Source: Holophagales bacterium UBA2201
GTDB taxonomy: Bacteria; Acidobacteriota; Thermoanaerobaculia; UBA2201
Assembly: GCA_002327305.1 (NCBI GenBank)
Contig: DCUZ01000073.1
Coordinates: forward strand, 3,034-67,033
Length of the DNA: 64,000 nucleotides
Reading direction: 5' to 3'
The first letter of the stretch is position 1; the number at the start of each line of letters is the position of its first letter. Under the pieces are notes generated by a model, which was not told where the DNA came from, made no database searches, and saw nothing but the letters and a program-made list of their open reading frames with translations. Below are positions 14,493 through 21,197 of this stretch, in pieces. A program made the position numbers and the translations under genes.

Positions 14493-15248
14493 CTACTGCA
14501 GTTTGAACGACATCGTGACGAGATAATCCATGGCCACGGGGTTGCCGTCCTTGGCGCCCGGTTCGAACTCCCACCGCATCGCCGCCTCGCACGCGGGGGC
14601 GACGAACCGGTCGTCGTCGGCCTTGGCCTTTTCGCATTTCACCACCTTTCCCTTTTCATCGATTCGCAACTTCAACGCCACGGTGCCCTGGGCCCGTTCC
14701 TTTTTCAAGTCCTCCGGGTAGTTCAGGGCGACCTTGGTCACTACGCGGGGCGGGACCTCGCCTTTCCGGGTGAGGGGGTTGAGGATGCCGATGAGGAAGA
14801 TCAGGTGGCCGTCGAGGCGGGAGGAGAGGGTGAAGGGTTGGCCCGGCCTGACGACCAGTTCGGCCCCGGAAGGGTCTTTGCCATTGGTGGAGAATTGAAG
14901 TGAGATGTGGGCCGTCTCCTTGTCCATGGAAATGGGCTTGAAAGTCGTCTGCACGGTCTCGACCGGAGACCCGTCAGGCATCCCGCTCTGCACCTTGGCG
15001 GTCATGCCCACGGGGGTGACGATCCGCGGCGCGCTGACCAGATCCAGGGTCTTGAGATGGAACGTTCGCATGATCTCCTCGGCCACGCCGGGGCCCGCCA
15101 TGGGGGTCAGTTTCCCCTCGGGAAGGGAGATGACGACGCTCCCGGCCTCCTTTGCATCGTAACCGCCGACGTAGACCTTCAGATCGAGCACCACATCCTG
15201 GGCCAACAGCAGGGATGGAAGAAGCAGGATCAAGCAGGTGATTTTCAT
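14493..15248 (-). CDS. secreted protein with TonB C-terminal-like domain
   Basis: 251 residues with a signal peptide (MKITCLILLLPSLLLAQ). Residues about 20-160 are an uncharacterised beta-rich region. The last 90 residues (VVTKVALNYPEDLKKERAQGTVALKLRIDEKGKVVKCEKAKAD...FVAPACEAAMRWEFEPGAKDGNPVAMDYLVTMSFKL) match the TonB C-terminal fold. That fold is widespread in secreted proteins that are not true TonB. AGGAGGACCCC precedes the ATG. It is the last gene of a three-gene operon with an ECF sigma factor. Confidence 0.85.
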   Translation of the reverse strand: MKITCLILLLPSLLLAQDVVLDLKVYVGGYDAKEAGSVVISLPEGKLTPMAGPGVAEEIMRTFHLKTLDLVSAPRIVTPVGMTAKVQSGMPDGSPVETVQTTFKPISMDKETAHISLQFSTNGKDPSGAELVVRPGQPFTLSSRLDGHLIFLIGILNPLTRKGEVPPRVVTKVALNYPEDLKKERAQGTVALKLRIDEKGKVVKCEKAKADDDRFVAPACEAAMRWEFEPGAKDGNPVAMDYLVTMSFKLQ

Positions 15249-15257
15249 GGGGTCCTC

Positions 15258-15557
15258 CTAAGGGGTTTGGATGAAGATGACGGAGCGGGAAGTATTGAGG
15301 TTGAAGACGATGACCGACGCGTCGCGGTCCCCGCTCCAGGCGCGGGTGACGACGGGGGTCTGTGTGAAGGGGACGGGGGGCGGGGGTTGGGGGGCGGGGG
15401 AGTAGAGCCACACCCCGCCCAGGACGAGCAGGACCAGGCCCGCGGTCGAGGCCAGGCCGGCCCGGACCCGGGCCCGCTTCCGGGCCCGGCCGCGGATGCC
15501 GGCCAGCACGGCGTCGGGATCGCGTTTCGGTTCGAAGGTCTCAAAGGGATGCGGCAT
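15258..15557 (-). CDS. small single-pass membrane protein, probable anti-sigma partner
   Basis: 99 residues: a basic cytoplasmic N-terminus (PKRDPDAVLAGIRGRARKRARV), one membrane helix (about 34-53, LASTAGLVLLVLGGVWLYS) and a proline-rich periplasmic tail. The size, topology and 17-nt overlap with the upstream ECF sigma gene are those of a minimal anti-sigma factor or sigma-associated sensor. No zinc-binding HxxxCxxC motif is seen, so it is not a ZAS-type anti-sigma. Function is inferred from position. Confidence 0.7.
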   Translation of the reverse strand: MPHPFETFEPKRDPDAVLAGIRGRARKRARVRAGLASTAGLVLLVLGGVWLYSPAPQPPPPVPFTQTPVVTRAWSGDRDASVIVFNLNTSRSVIFIQTP

Positions 15558-16020
15558 GGCTCTCCTCCTCCCACTTCAGGATTTTTTGGCGGACGCGGTG
15601 GCGGTGGACCCTCAGCGTCGCCTCCGCCATCCCCAGGGTGCGGGCGGCCTCGGGGTCGGTGAAATTGCGGTATTCCGTCAGAAGGAACACCGCCCGTTCC
15701 CTTGGGGAAAACGAGCGGAACACGGTCGCGGCCCCCTCGGGGTCCGCCGCCTCCCGACCCTTCCGGACGGGGAGGAGGTGGCGAACGGCGGCCCACAGGC
15801 GGCGCCGCCTGAGGGTTTTGAGGCAGGTCCGCGCCAGGATCTTGTAGAAATAGGGGGCCGGGTCCGTTCCTTCGCGCAGGCGGCCGCGGACGAGATAGAA
15901 CTTGTAGAAGGCGTCCTGGGCGGCGTCCTCGGCCCCGTCCGGCCCCACCATCCCGGCGGCGAACCGGCAGGCCTCGGTGTATCTCTGTTCGAAGAAAGCC
16001 CCGAATTCCGCGTCGCTCAC
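15541..16020 (-). CDS. ECF (sigma70 family) RNA polymerase sigma factor
   Basis: About 159 residues from GTG 16020. Region 2 runs EFGAFFEQRYTEACRFAAGMVGPDGAEDAAQDAFYKFYLVRG. Region 4 runs FRSFSPRERAVFLLTEYRNFTDPEAARTLGMAEATLRVHRHRVRQKIL and contains the helix-turn-helix that reads the -35 box. GTG was chosen because GATAAT ends 6 nt before it; the in-frame upstream ATG would lie before that promoter. It is the first gene of an operon with a membrane partner and a secreted TonB-C-like protein, suggesting envelope-signal response and autoregulation. Confidence 0.9.
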   Translation of the reverse strand: MSDAEFGAFFEQRYTEACRFAAGMVGPDGAEDAAQDAFYKFYLVRGRLREGTDPAPYFYKILARTCLKTLRRRRLWAAVRHLLPVRKGREAADPEGAATVFRSFSPRERAVFLLTEYRNFTDPEAARTLGMAEATLRVHRHRVRQKILKWEEESHAASL

Positions 16021-16026
16021 ACCTGT

Positions 16027-16032
16027 ATTATC
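16027..16032 (-). promoter_or_regulatory. -10 GATAAT, leaderless GTG start of ECF sigma gene
   Basis: Minus strand GATAAT (16032 to 16027) ends 6 nt before GTG 16020. No GGAAC-type ECF -35 is apparent. Confidence 0.6.
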
Positions 16033-16191
16033 CCGCAGAAGTGCGGCTTGTTTACAGAAGAGGGGACGGATGGGCCCTTGAGGGCCGGAAGGCGAAAAGG
16101 CCGGGGCCTCGCTCCGGCGGGGCATTCCGCGGAATTTCCCCATGCCGGGGGGGCGCCGCCATGTTCGTTAAAAAATCGGCCCAAACAGGCG

Positions 16192-16197
16192 TATAAT
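16192..16197 (+). promoter_or_regulatory. -10 TATAAT, leaderless GTG start of YdeI-like gene
   Basis: TATAAT ends 6 nt before GTG 16204. TTAAAA at 16168-16173 could serve as a weak -35 with an 18-bp spacer. Confidence 0.75.
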
Positions 16198-16203
16198 AAT
16201 GGA

Positions 16204-16782
16204 GTGAGCGAATCGCTGGAAACCCTGCGGGTGGAGGACCGGGACGCCTGGCGCCGCTGGTTGCGCGCGCACAATAATTCCAGTCCCGGCGTGTGGATCC
16301 TCTTTTTCAAGAAAAACACGGGAAAGCAGAAATTCACCTATGAGGAGGCGCTGGAGGAGGCCATCTGCATGGGATGGATCGATTCCATCGTCAAGAGGGT
16401 CAATGAGGACCGGTATATGCAGAAATTCACCCCCCGCCGGCCGGGAAGCGACTGGTCGCTGGTCAACCGGAACCGCGCCCGCCGGCTCCAGAAGGCGGGG
16501 CGGATGATGCCCTCGGGGCTCGCCGTGGCGGGGCCGTGGATCCACGGCCCCGAGGAGACGCCCCCGGCGCCATCCCCGGATGAGCCGGAGATCCCCCCCG
16601 TCCTCGCCTCGGCCTTGAAGGCGCGGAAGCGGGCGGAGGGCGCCTTTGCCAACCTCCCTCCCGGAGAACGGCGCAAGATCGCGCGATGGGTGATGGACGC
16701 CAAGCGGGAGGAGACCCAAAAGCAGCGGGCCGCCGAGGCGGCGAAAACACTGGCCGCCGGCGGGCGCCTCGGCCTGAAATGA
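16204..16782 (+). CDS. YdeI/OmpD-associated family protein
   Basis: 192 residues, soluble. The body has LRVEDRDAWRRWLRAHNNSSPGVWILFFKKNTGKQKFTYEEALEEAICMGWIDSIVKRVNEDRYMQKFTPRRPGSDWS, then NRNRARRLQKAGRM. This is the conserved core of the YdeI/OmpD-associated (bacteriocin-protection-like) family. The C-terminal KARKRAEGAFANLPPGERRKIARWVMDAKREETQKQR is its usual helical tail. Molecular role is unclear in the family. GTG 16204 is the start because it lies 6 nt after TATAAT and the family N-terminus begins right there. The stop overlaps the DUF202 start. Confidence 0.85.
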   Translation: MSESLETLRVEDRDAWRRWLRAHNNSSPGVWILFFKKNTGKQKFTYEEALEEAICMGWIDSIVKRVNEDRYMQKFTPRRPGSDWSLVNRNRARRLQKAGRMMPSGLAVAGPWIHGPEETPPAPSPDEPEIPPVLASALKARKRAEGAFANLPPGERRKIARWVMDAKREETQKQRAAEAAKTLAAGGRLGLK

Positions 16783-17066
16783 CCGCCGTTCCCCCGGAGG
16801 AGCAAGCGACCGGGTCCCGCCTCACCCTGCGCGACGAACTGGCCCTCGACCGCACCCTGCTGGCCAACGAGCGGACGCTCCTGGCCTACATCCGCACGGC
16901 CCTGGCCCTGCTCATCGTCGGGCTCACCTTCCTCCATTTCATCGAAACCGGGTTCCTCCGGGCGGCCGGGATGGTCTTCATCCCGGCCGGCCTCCTGGCC
17001 GGCGCCATCGGCATGGCCAGGTTCCTCCGCGTCAAGCGGGCGATCGCGCAGGCGCGGCGGAATTAG
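16779..17066 (+). CDS. DUF202 (YidH-like) inner-membrane protein
   Basis: 95 residues from ATG 16779, which overlaps the previous stop (ATGA). The motif RDELALDRTLLANERTLLAYIRTALALLIVGLTFLHFIE is the DUF202 signature (NERTfLAwiRTal). It is followed by a second helix (AGMVFIPAGLLAGAIGMARFL) and a basic tail. A small two- or three-helix membrane protein of unknown function, coupled to the YdeI-like gene. Confidence 0.88.
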   Translation: MTAVPPEEQATGSRLTLRDELALDRTLLANERTLLAYIRTALALLIVGLTFLHFIETGFLRAAGMVFIPAGLLAGAIGMARFLRVKRAIAQARRN

Positions 17067-17100
17067 TTCTGCGGTTTCCTTTGATCGGCGGCGATTTCCG

Positions 17101-17114
17101 GCTCCGCGCGGAGC
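17101..17114. terminator. GC palindrome between convergent DUF202 and dinB
   Basis: GCTCCGCGCGGAGC is a perfect 14-nt palindrome in the 83-bp gap between convergent genes. It could help terminate both, but no T-tract follows. Confidence 0.3.
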
Positions 17115-17149
17115 GGGCCCGGGACGCGGCCGGGAGATCAGCCCCCCTC

Positions 17150-18259
17150 TTATAGCTCTTCCATGGATTCCCTGAACGGAAGGACCAGTTGGACGGGGAC
17201 CACCCGCCGCTCCTTGCGGGTGAAGGTGGAAAGGGTGATGCCCGCCAGCCGGACGGGGACCCGTCCGGCGTCCGTGCGGTCGAGGAGGGTGCGGGCGAGG
17301 GCAAAAACCTCCTCGGCCGAGCGGACGAACTCGTCGAGGGTGCGGCGGCGGGTGATGGAGCGGAAGTCGTGATACTTCAGTTTGAGGGTGACGGTGCGGG
17401 CCCGGTTCCCCTCTTCCGTCAATTCGGCGAAGACCCGGCGCGCGCACTGCTTCAAATAGTCCTCGATGGCCGAGCGGTCGGTCAGATCGCGCTCGAAGGT
17501 GGCCTCCGCGCCCAACGACCTGCGCTCCCACACCGGCGTCACCTCCCGCTCGTCGATGCCGCGGGCGATGTCGTGCAGGTACCGGCCGAAGGAGCCGAAT
17601 TGCTCCTCGAGGAATTCGAGGGTTTTCGCCGCCAGTTCGGCCACCGTGCGGATGTCCAGGGAGGCGAGGTGGCGGTCGGTCACCTTTCCGATGCCGGGGA
17701 TCCGGATGACGGGGAGGGGGCGGATGAAGGCCAGCGCCCGCTCGGGGGGGACCACGGTCAGGCCGTCGGGCTTGCGGAAGTCGGAGGCGATCTTGGCCAC
17801 GAACATCGTCGAGGCCACCCCGGCCGAGGCGGTCAGGCGCGTCCTCTCCAGGATCTTCTTCTTGACGGCCCTGGCGATGCGCGTGGCGCTGGGCTCGCCG
17901 GTCTTGTTGGCGGTCACGTCGAGGTAGGCCTCGTCGAGGGAGACGGGCTCAACCAGGTCGGTGACCTCGTGGAAGATCTCCCGGATCACCTCCGAGACCG
18001 CGTGGTACTTCTTGAAATCGGGCGGCAGAAAGACGCAGGTCGGGCACCGGCGGTACGCTTCGGCGCACGGCATGGCGGAGCGGATGCCGAACTTGCGCGC
18101 GACATAATTGGCGGTGGTCACCACCGAGCGGCTGTTGGGCGGTCCTCCCACCACCACCGGCCGCTCGCGCAGGTCGGGGCGGTCCAGCAGTTCCACGGCG
18201 GCATAGAACATGTCCATGTCCACGTGGATGATCTTGCGGACGGGGGCGGGGCTGGTCAC
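17150..18259 (-). CDS. dinB: DNA polymerase IV (Y-family)
   Basis: 369 residues, usual for DinB. The palm acidic residues are in IIHVDMDMFYAAVELL (near residue 14) and VSLDEAYLDVT (near 103-113). RKFGIRSAMPCAEAYRRCP is the fingers signature, and IRIPGIGKVTDRHLASLDIRTVAELA is the helix-hairpin-helix thumb. The little finger follows, and the C-terminus VPVQLVLPF resembles a beta-clamp-binding QLxLPF peptide. Function is error-prone translesion synthesis. The start appears to be GTG 18259; no LexA box or strong ribosome-binding site was recognised upstream. Confidence 0.95.
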   Translation of the reverse strand: MTSPAPVRKIIHVDMDMFYAAVELLDRPDLRERPVVVGGPPNSRSVVTTANYVARKFGIRSAMPCAEAYRRCPTCVFLPPDFKKYHAVSEVIREIFHEVTDLVEPVSLDEAYLDVTANKTGEPSATRIARAVKKKILERTRLTASAGVASTMFVAKIASDFRKPDGLTVVPPERALAFIRPLPVIRIPGIGKVTDRHLASLDIRTVAELAAKTLEFLEEQFGSFGRYLHDIARGIDEREVTPVWERRSLGAEATFERDLTDRSAIEDYLKQCARRVFAELTEEGNRARTVTLKLKYHDFRSITRRRTLDEFVRSAEEVFALARTLLDRTDAGRVPVRLAGITLSTFTRKERRVVPVQLVLPFRESMEEL

Positions 18260-18273
18260 AACAAGTGGAGTTA

Positions 18274-18636
18274 TTAGGAAAAATTGGGGATGCTTATTCC
18301 CAAAACGATCAATAGAATCAATGACACTCCCAAGAAAGTAATTGCATGCTTTATTTTGTTGTGTGCGCTGCGCTTTTTAAAGAGATCGTAGGCCATCAAC
18401 AGCAACAAACCAATTAGAATGGTCACAAAATAACAGCCCATAATGAGCACGCTTGGTTCCGCATCAGAGCCGCGCAGCAAGTAGCCGCCCAGATAGATCG
18501 TTCCAGGGAAAATAATAGCTGAAGAGATAATCGCATAAATAAGCATCGGCACAAATCCCAAGAAGTCTCCGACATCAGGCAATGCGCCCCATTGATCCTT
18601 ATTAATCTCCATCCGGTCATTCTTCTTGTCGTCCAT
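18274..18636 (-). CDS. AT-rich orphan membrane protein
   Basis: 120 residues with three hydrophobic stretches (about 27-52, 62-83 and 98-118) separated by a charged loop (DLFKKRSAHNKIKHA). Base composition and codon choice are markedly AT-richer than every neighbour, with A/T-ending codons throughout, suggesting recent acquisition. It sits head-to-tail 15 nt before dinB. No family was recognised. ATG 18636 is the first good start; an overlapping minus-strand ORF (18423-18722) is a shadow. Confidence 0.7.
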   Translation of the reverse strand: MDDKKNDRMEINKDQWGALPDVGDFLGFVPMLIYAIISSAIIFPGTIYLGGYLLRGSDAEPSVLIMGCYFVTILIGLLLLMAYDLFKKRSAHNKIKHAITFLGVSLILLIVLGISIPNFS

Positions 18637-18706
18637 AAGATATGCTGATCATAGAACTTTAGAACAAAGAAGTCAAAGCAATCGGCCTGGTCTCGGACTA
18701 ACTCTT

Positions 18707-18715
18707 TGATAGAAT
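18707..18715 (+). promoter_or_regulatory. extended -10 promoter TGA-TAGAAT
   Basis: TAGAAT ends 6 nt before an ATG (18722) that opens an 11-codon ORF preceding the aldehyde dehydrogenase gene. Confidence 0.6.
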
Positions 18716-18721
18716 AATCCA

Positions 18722-18757
18722 ATGTCCGAGTGCCAATGCTTCGATATCGGGCTCTAA
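18722..18757 (+). CDS. putative leaderless leader peptide MSECQCFDIGL
   Basis: Eleven codons and TAA. The ATG has the leaderless spacing from TAGAAT seen at other starts here. The stop TAA is the first three bases of TAAAGGAG, the ribosome-binding site of the dehydrogenase gene, whose ATG is 12 nt after the stop. Two cysteines fall within 4 residues. Could regulate the downstream gene by translation coupling; expression is unproven. Confidence 0.4.
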   Translation: MSECQCFDIGL

Positions 18758-18769
18758 AGGAGTTCCATC

Positions 18770-20395
18770 ATGACCGACCATCCCGACCTTTTCACCCTGT
18801 TCCCCGCCGCGGAGGAGATCCCCGCGGCCCACCGCCTGACCCTACCCCTCGACCAGCGGCGGTGGCTGGTGGACGGGGAGTTGCGGACCTGGGACGGCCC
18901 CGTCCAGTCCGTGGTCTCCCCCATCCGCCTGCGCGGGGGCGGCGCCTTGAGTCCGTGCGTCCTCGGAAGTGTGCCGTCCCTTTCGGAAACAGAGGCCCTG
19001 GGGGCTCTCGATGCCGCGGTCCGCGCCTGGGACTGCGGGCGGGGCGCGTGGCCCACCATGCCGGTGGAGGGGCGCATCCGGTGCGTGGAGGAGTTCGTCT
19101 TCCGGATGGGGGAGCGCCGGACCGAAGTGATCAACCTCCTGATGTGGGAGATCGGGAAAACGCTCAAAGATTCCGAGAAGGAATTCGACCGGACCGTCGA
19201 GTACGTGCGCGACACGATCGAGGCGCTTAAGGAGCTGGACCGCGCCTCCTCCCGGTTCACCATAGAGCAGGGGATCCTGGGGCAGATCCGCCGCGCCCCC
19301 CTGGGGGTGACCCTCTGCATGGGCCCCTTCAACTACCCGCTCAACGAAACCTTCACCACCCTCATCCCCGCCCTCATCATGGGCAACCCGGTGGTCTTCA
19401 AGCCCCCCAAGCACGGCGTGCTCCTGTTCGGCCCGCTCCTGGAGGCGTTCCGGTCGGCCTTCCCGAAGGGGGTGGTCAACACCGTCTACGGCGAGGGGCG
19501 CATCGTCATCCCGCCGTTGATGAGCTCGGGCCGGTTGGACGCCTTCGCCTTCATCGGGACGAGCCGGGTGGCGAACCAATTGAAACAACAGCACCCCAAA
19601 CCCCACCACCTCCGTTCGGTCCTCGGGCTCGACGCCAAGAACCCCGCCATCGTCCTCCCCGACGCCGACCTGGACCTGGCGGCGGCCGAGTGCGTCCTGG
19701 GAGCGCTCTCGTTCAACGGCCAGCGGTGCACGGCGCTGAAGATCCTCTTCGTCCATTCTTCGGTGGCGGAGAAATTCCTCGAGAAGCTCGCCGCCGGGGT
19801 GGACGCCCTGAGGCCGGGGATGCCGTGGACGCCGGGGGCGGCGATCACCCCCCTGCCGGAAGAAGGCAAGACGGAGAAGCTGGCCGCTTTCGTGGACGAG
19901 GCGCGGGGGTTCGGCGCCCGCGTCGTGAACCCCGGCGGGGCGCGGGCGTGCGAGTCGCTCTTCACTCCGGCGGTCGTCTATCCGGTGGACCGGAGGGCAC
20001 GCCTCTGGAACGAGGAGCAGTTCGGGCCCATCGTCCCCGTGGTCCCCTTCGGCGATGTCGCCGAGCCGTTGGAGTATGTCGTGGAGTCCGACTTCGGCCA
20101 GCAGGTGAGTTTGTTCGGCAATGATCCGAAGGCGCTGGCGCGCCTCATCGACCCCCTCGTCAACCAGGTGTGCCGCGTTAACCTCAACAGCCAGTGCCAG
20201 CGCGGCCCCGACACCTTTCCCTTCACCGGGCGCAAGGACTCGGCCGAGGGGACGCTCTCGGTGACCGACGCGCTCAGGGTCTTCACCATCCGCACGCTGG
20301 TGGCGGCCAAGGCGACGGGGCCGAACAAGGCGATCCTGAAGGAGATCCTGGAGAAGAGCCACTCGCGGTTCCTGTCGACGGATTTCATTTTTTAG
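18770..20395 (+). CDS. NADP-dependent aldehyde dehydrogenase, GapN-like
   Basis: 541 residues. ALDH motifs: MGPFNYPLNETFTTLIPALIMGNPVVFKPPKHG (cofactor-binding Asn and Lys), VLGLDAKNPAIVLPDADLDLA (general-base region, with Asp where many ALDHs have Glu) and ALSFNGQRCTALK (catalytic Cys). NLNSQCQRGPDTFPFTGRKDSAEG is close to the RGPDxFPFxGxKDS block of non-phosphorylating glyceraldehyde-3-phosphate dehydrogenases. It would oxidise glyceraldehyde 3-phosphate to 3-phosphoglycerate with NADPH formation; another aldehyde substrate is possible. Strong AAAGGAG before ATG 18770. Confidence 0.85.
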   Translation: MTDHPDLFTLFPAAEEIPAAHRLTLPLDQRRWLVDGELRTWDGPVQSVVSPIRLRGGGALSPCVLGSVPSLSETEALGALDAAVRAWDCGRGAWPTMPVEGRIRCVEEFVFRMGERRTEVINLLMWEIGKTLKDSEKEFDRTVEYVRDTIEALKELDRASSRFTIEQGILGQIRRAPLGVTLCMGPFNYPLNETFTTLIPALIMGNPVVFKPPKHGVLLFGPLLEAFRSAFPKGVVNTVYGEGRIVIPPLMSSGRLDAFAFIGTSRVANQLKQQHPKPHHLRSVLGLDAKNPAIVLPDADLDLAAAECVLGALSFNGQRCTALKILFVHSSVAEKFLEKLAAGVDALRPGMPWTPGAAITPLPEEGKTEKLAAFVDEARGFGARVVNPGGARACESLFTPAVVYPVDRRARLWNEEQFGPIVPVVPFGDVAEPLEYVVESDFGQQVSLFGNDPKALARLIDPLVNQVCRVNLNSQCQRGPDTFPFTGRKDSAEGTLSVTDALRVFTIRTLVAAKATGPNKAILKEILEKSHSRFLSTDFIF

Positions 20396-20407
20396 CGTTA
20401 TCTTGTA

Positions 20408-20429
20408 GGGGCACAGCATGCTGTGCCCC
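20408..20429. repeat. 22-bp perfect palindrome, dispersed-repeat-like
   Basis: GGGGCACAGCA is followed immediately by its reverse complement. It lies 13 nt after the dehydrogenase stop and 31 nt before the DUF4126 start, so it may act as a terminator or REP element. Not clearly related to the 74-96 palindrome. Confidence 0.6.
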
Positions 20430-20459
20430 CACGGGGTCATCGTTGCGCTGGAGGTGTTC

Positions 20460-21032
20460 ATGGAAATCGTCCTGGAGATCATGCTCGGCATCGCCCTGGC
20501 GGCGGCGTGCGGGTTCCGTGTCTTCGTCCCCATGCTGGTGATCAGCATCGCCGCGCTGTCGGGGCACCTGCAGTTGTCGGGCGGGTTCGAGTGGCTGGGG
20601 ACCTGGCCCGCCCTGGTCGTCTTCGCCGTGGCCACGGTGCTGGAGATCGCCGCCTACTACATCCCCTGGCTGGACCATCTCTTCGATTCCGTCGCCGGCC
20701 CCGCGGCGGTGGTGGCGGGGATCGTGGCCGCCTCCTCGGTGATGCATGGGATGGAGCCGTGGCTGAAGTGGACGCTCGCGGTCATCGCCGGGGGCGGGGC
20801 GGCGGGGATCGTCCAAGGGCTGACCACGGTCACCCGGCTGGCCTCCACGGCGACGACCGGTGGGCTGGGCAATCCCGTGGTGGCGACCGGGGAGGCGGCG
20901 GGGGCGGTCGGGCTCTCGGTTCTGGCGGTCGCGCTCCCGGTGGCGGCGTTCTGCGCGGTGATGATCGTCCTGTTCCTTACGGTCCGCTGGGGGGTGCGCC
21001 GGCTGAGGCGCGAGAAGGCGGCGTCCCCTTAA
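20460..21032 (+). CDS. DUF4126 family membrane protein
   Basis: 190 residues from ATG 20460 (GGAGGTG upstream). Several hydrophobic segments surround the DUF4126 core AAACGFRVFVPMLVISIAA, YYIPWLDHLFDSVAGPAAVVAGIV and TTVTRLASTATTGGLGNPVVATGEA. Role unknown. An in-frame ATG at 20418 is rejected because it lies inside the palindrome. Confidence 0.85.
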   Translation: MEIVLEIMLGIALAAACGFRVFVPMLVISIAALSGHLQLSGGFEWLGTWPALVVFAVATVLEIAAYYIPWLDHLFDSVAGPAAVVAGIVAASSVMHGMEPWLKWTLAVIAGGGAAGIVQGLTTVTRLASTATTGGLGNPVVATGEAAGAVGLSVLAVALPVAAFCAVMIVLFLTVRWGVRRLRREKAASP

Positions 21033-21068
21033 GACGCGCAAACGGGCAAGGGTCGAGTCGCGAATGGG

Positions 21069-21088
21069 CGCCCCCTCGCCCGGGGGCG
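21069..21088 (+). terminator. GC hairpin after DUF4126
   Basis: CGCCCCC (21069-21075) pairs with GGGGGCG (21082-21088) over a 6-nt loop. No T-run follows, so the terminator call is weak. Confidence 0.4.
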
Positions 21089-21158
21089 GTCGTCCATGTC
21101 GGGATGGGCGGGGGAGCGTTCCGGCCTTCCGGCTTTCTGGCTTTCCGGCGGTTTGATG

Positions 21159-21164
21159 TACAAT
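21159..21164 (+). promoter_or_regulatory. -10 TACAAT before leaderless micro-ORF
   Basis: TACAAT ends 6 nt before ATG 21171 within an AT-rich pocket. Confidence 0.55.
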
Positions 21165-21170
21165 GCCGCG

Positions 21171-21197
21171 ATGATTGAAATTCCGGGGGCCGGATGA
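21171..21197 (+). CDS. putative leaderless leader peptide MIEIPGAG coupled to GGDEF gene
   Basis: Eight codons. Its TGA stop (21195-21197) overlaps the ATG (21194-21196) of the diguanylate cyclase gene as ATGA. The larger gene has no strong Shine-Dalgarno, so ribosomes ending the micro-ORF could reinitiate on it. Confidence 0.45.
   Translation: MIEIPGAG

Noticed and set aside
13928..14506. Several overlapping 90-130-codon ORFs with repeated MAPTLQSAVSRSS-like segments
   Set aside because: They are reading frames through the 136-bp tandem repeat; the period shifts frame each unit and both strands give similar ORFs.
18423..18722. Alternative minus-strand ORF upstream of and overlapping the AT-rich orphan gene
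   Set aside because: It overlaps most of 18274-18636 in another frame and lacks the regular helix pattern of that gene.
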